This document shows, piece by piece, positions 39,423 to 39,997 of a stretch of DNA of 39,997 bases (position 1 is the stretch's first letter; every line of letters begins with the position of its first letter). The stretch comes from Truepera sp. (lineage in GTDB: Bacteria > Deinococcota > Deinococci > Deinococcales > Trueperaceae). The notes beneath the pieces were generated by a model. That model saw only the letters and a list, made by a program, of their open reading frames with translations. It ran no database searches and had not been told where the DNA came from. The DNA lies in contig JAGXSJ010000154.1 in the NCBI GenBank assembly GCA_018333895.1, positions 1-39,997 of the forward strand, in the 5' to 3' direction. Both the position numbers and the translations under genes were made by a program.

Positions 39423-39997
39423 ATGTCCGGTAAAATTGGCTTTGTTAGTCTGGGCTGTCCAAAAGCCTTAGTCGATAGCGAACGGATCCTTACGCAGCTG
39501 CGCAGCGAGGGCTATAGCGTAGTGCCGAGTTATGAGGAGGCCGACCTGGTGGTGGTTAACACCTGTGGCTTCATCACGCCGGCTATCGAGGAGTCGCTAC
39601 AGGCCATCGGCGAGGCCGTGGCTGCCAACGGCAAGGTGATCGTCACCGGCTGCCTGGGCGAGCGGCCTGAGGTGATTAAGGCCCGGCACAAGAGCGTCCT
39701 CGCTGTGACCGGCCAGGCCGACGTGGCGGGGGTGATGGCCAGCGTGCGCGCCGTGCTCCCGCCTGACGATAACCCCTTCACGCGCTTAATACCCTTGTCA
39801 GGGGCTCGCCCTGAGGGCTCTTCCCGAGGGGTCAAGCTCACGCCGCGGCACTACAGCTACCTCAAGATCGCCGAGGGCTGCAACCATCAGTGCAGCTTCT
39901 GCATCATCCCGCAGCTGCGTGGGCAGCAGGTCTCACGCGATGCTGGCGAGATCCTCTACGAAGCCACCCGGCTGGTCGCTACCGGCACCAAAGAGCT
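39423..39997 (+). CDS. rimO: Ribosomal protein S12 methylthiotransferase, 3' partial
   Basis: The gene runs off the right edge, with 191 residues visible. The N-terminal domain has the three cluster-binding Cys residues 12, 48 and 77 ([24 protein letters not shown]), and the radical-SAM CNHQCSFC gives Cys153, 157 and 160. [10 protein letters not shown] is characteristic of RimO rather than MiaB. The enzyme adds a methylthio group to an aspartate of ribosomal protein S12. Between the domains, [11 protein letters not shown] looks like an in-frame insertion derived from a dispersed repeat (39799-39834). CGGAG precedes the ATG. Confidence 0.92.
   Translation, partial: MSGKIGFVSLGCPKALVDSERILTQLRSEGYSVVPSYEEADLVVVNTCGFITPAIEESLQAIGEAVAANGKVIVTGCLGERPEVIKARHKSVLAVTGQADVAGVMASVRAVLPPDDNPFTRLIPLSGARPEGSSRGVKLTPRHYSYLKIAEGCNHQCSFCIIPQLRGQQVSRDAGEILYEATRLVATGTKE

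Noticed and set aside
1-39997. tRNA, rRNA, transposase or integrase genes
   Set aside because: Looked for cloverleaf-like and recombinase motifs by eye and found none; the branched 100-bp repeat lacks tRNA features such as GTTC-loop and CCA end in the right places.

Overview
The window looks like a chromosomal piece of a Deinococcota bacterium (Deinococcus-Thermus phylum), possibly a deep or Truepera-like lineage. The signs are a SlpA-type outer-envelope protein at the left edge (one SLH domain, a long coiled coil and a beta-barrel ending in Phe), a moderately high GC content, an M29 aminopeptidase, and at least five genes whose -10 box sits only 5-6 bases before the start codon, as expected for leaderless transcripts. 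The phylum call is an inference from gene families and promoter layout, not from a marker-gene search.

Layout. 1-2.9 kb: the 3' 98% or so of slpA and its terminator. 3.0-8.8 kb: toxin-antitoxin debris and housekeeping genes (AbrB/PIN pair, lipid kinase, Phd with a PIN remnant, secreted metallophosphoesterase, SixA-like phosphatase, a truncated vapBC between 34-bp direct repeats, a three-gene operon with an MNT-HEPN pair, an orphan HicB-like gene). 8.8-11.35 kb: rmlBAC for dTDP-4-keto-rhamnose; rmlD is not in the window. 11.35-13.2 kb: two further MNT-HEPN pairs, one truncated, joined at a recombination scar marked by a 91-bp duplication. 13.5-26.3 kb: a surface-polysaccharide island, with glycosyltransferases, a methyltransferase/coiled-coil/glycosyltransferase fusion, a Wzm/Wzt-type ABC exporter, a polyprenyl-phosphate sugar transferase and an O-antigen-ligase-like protein. 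A fourth MNT-HEPN pair and a MazF-like pair sit between wzt and the fusion gene, and are bordered by decayed copies of the wzt 3' end. 26.3-40 kb: core genes (mnmD, a membrane Fe-S oxidoreductase, rhomboid protease, left-handed beta-helix protein, thioesterase, aminopeptidase, a TelA/MoxR/VWA cluster, DegV, UspA, SCO1, and the start of rimO).

How it fits together. The sugar transferase (24-25 kb) would load the first sugar on the lipid carrier, Rml enzymes would supply the rhamnose precursor, the GT2/GT4 enzymes would extend the chain, the methyltransferase domain might cap it with the coiled coil setting length, Wzm/Wzt would export it and the ligase would attach it. The island is being reshaped by short repeats and toxin-antitoxin modules. 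Several dispersed repeat families (a 100-bp tandem cloverleaf-like unit, a GTGCGC palindrome, a TAGGAAG minisatellite, a G-rich palindrome) recur, and some are translated inside genes (wzt, an MNT, rimO, the metallophosphoesterase, the rhomboid).

The most interesting items are the 14-residue coiled-coil repeat in the methyltransferase/glycosyltransferase fusion, the three wzt 3' ends around inserted toxin-antitoxin modules, the four MNT-HEPN pairs without a canonical HEPN RNase motif, and the in-frame repeat insertions. No rRNA, tRNA, CRISPR array, transposase or integrase was seen.
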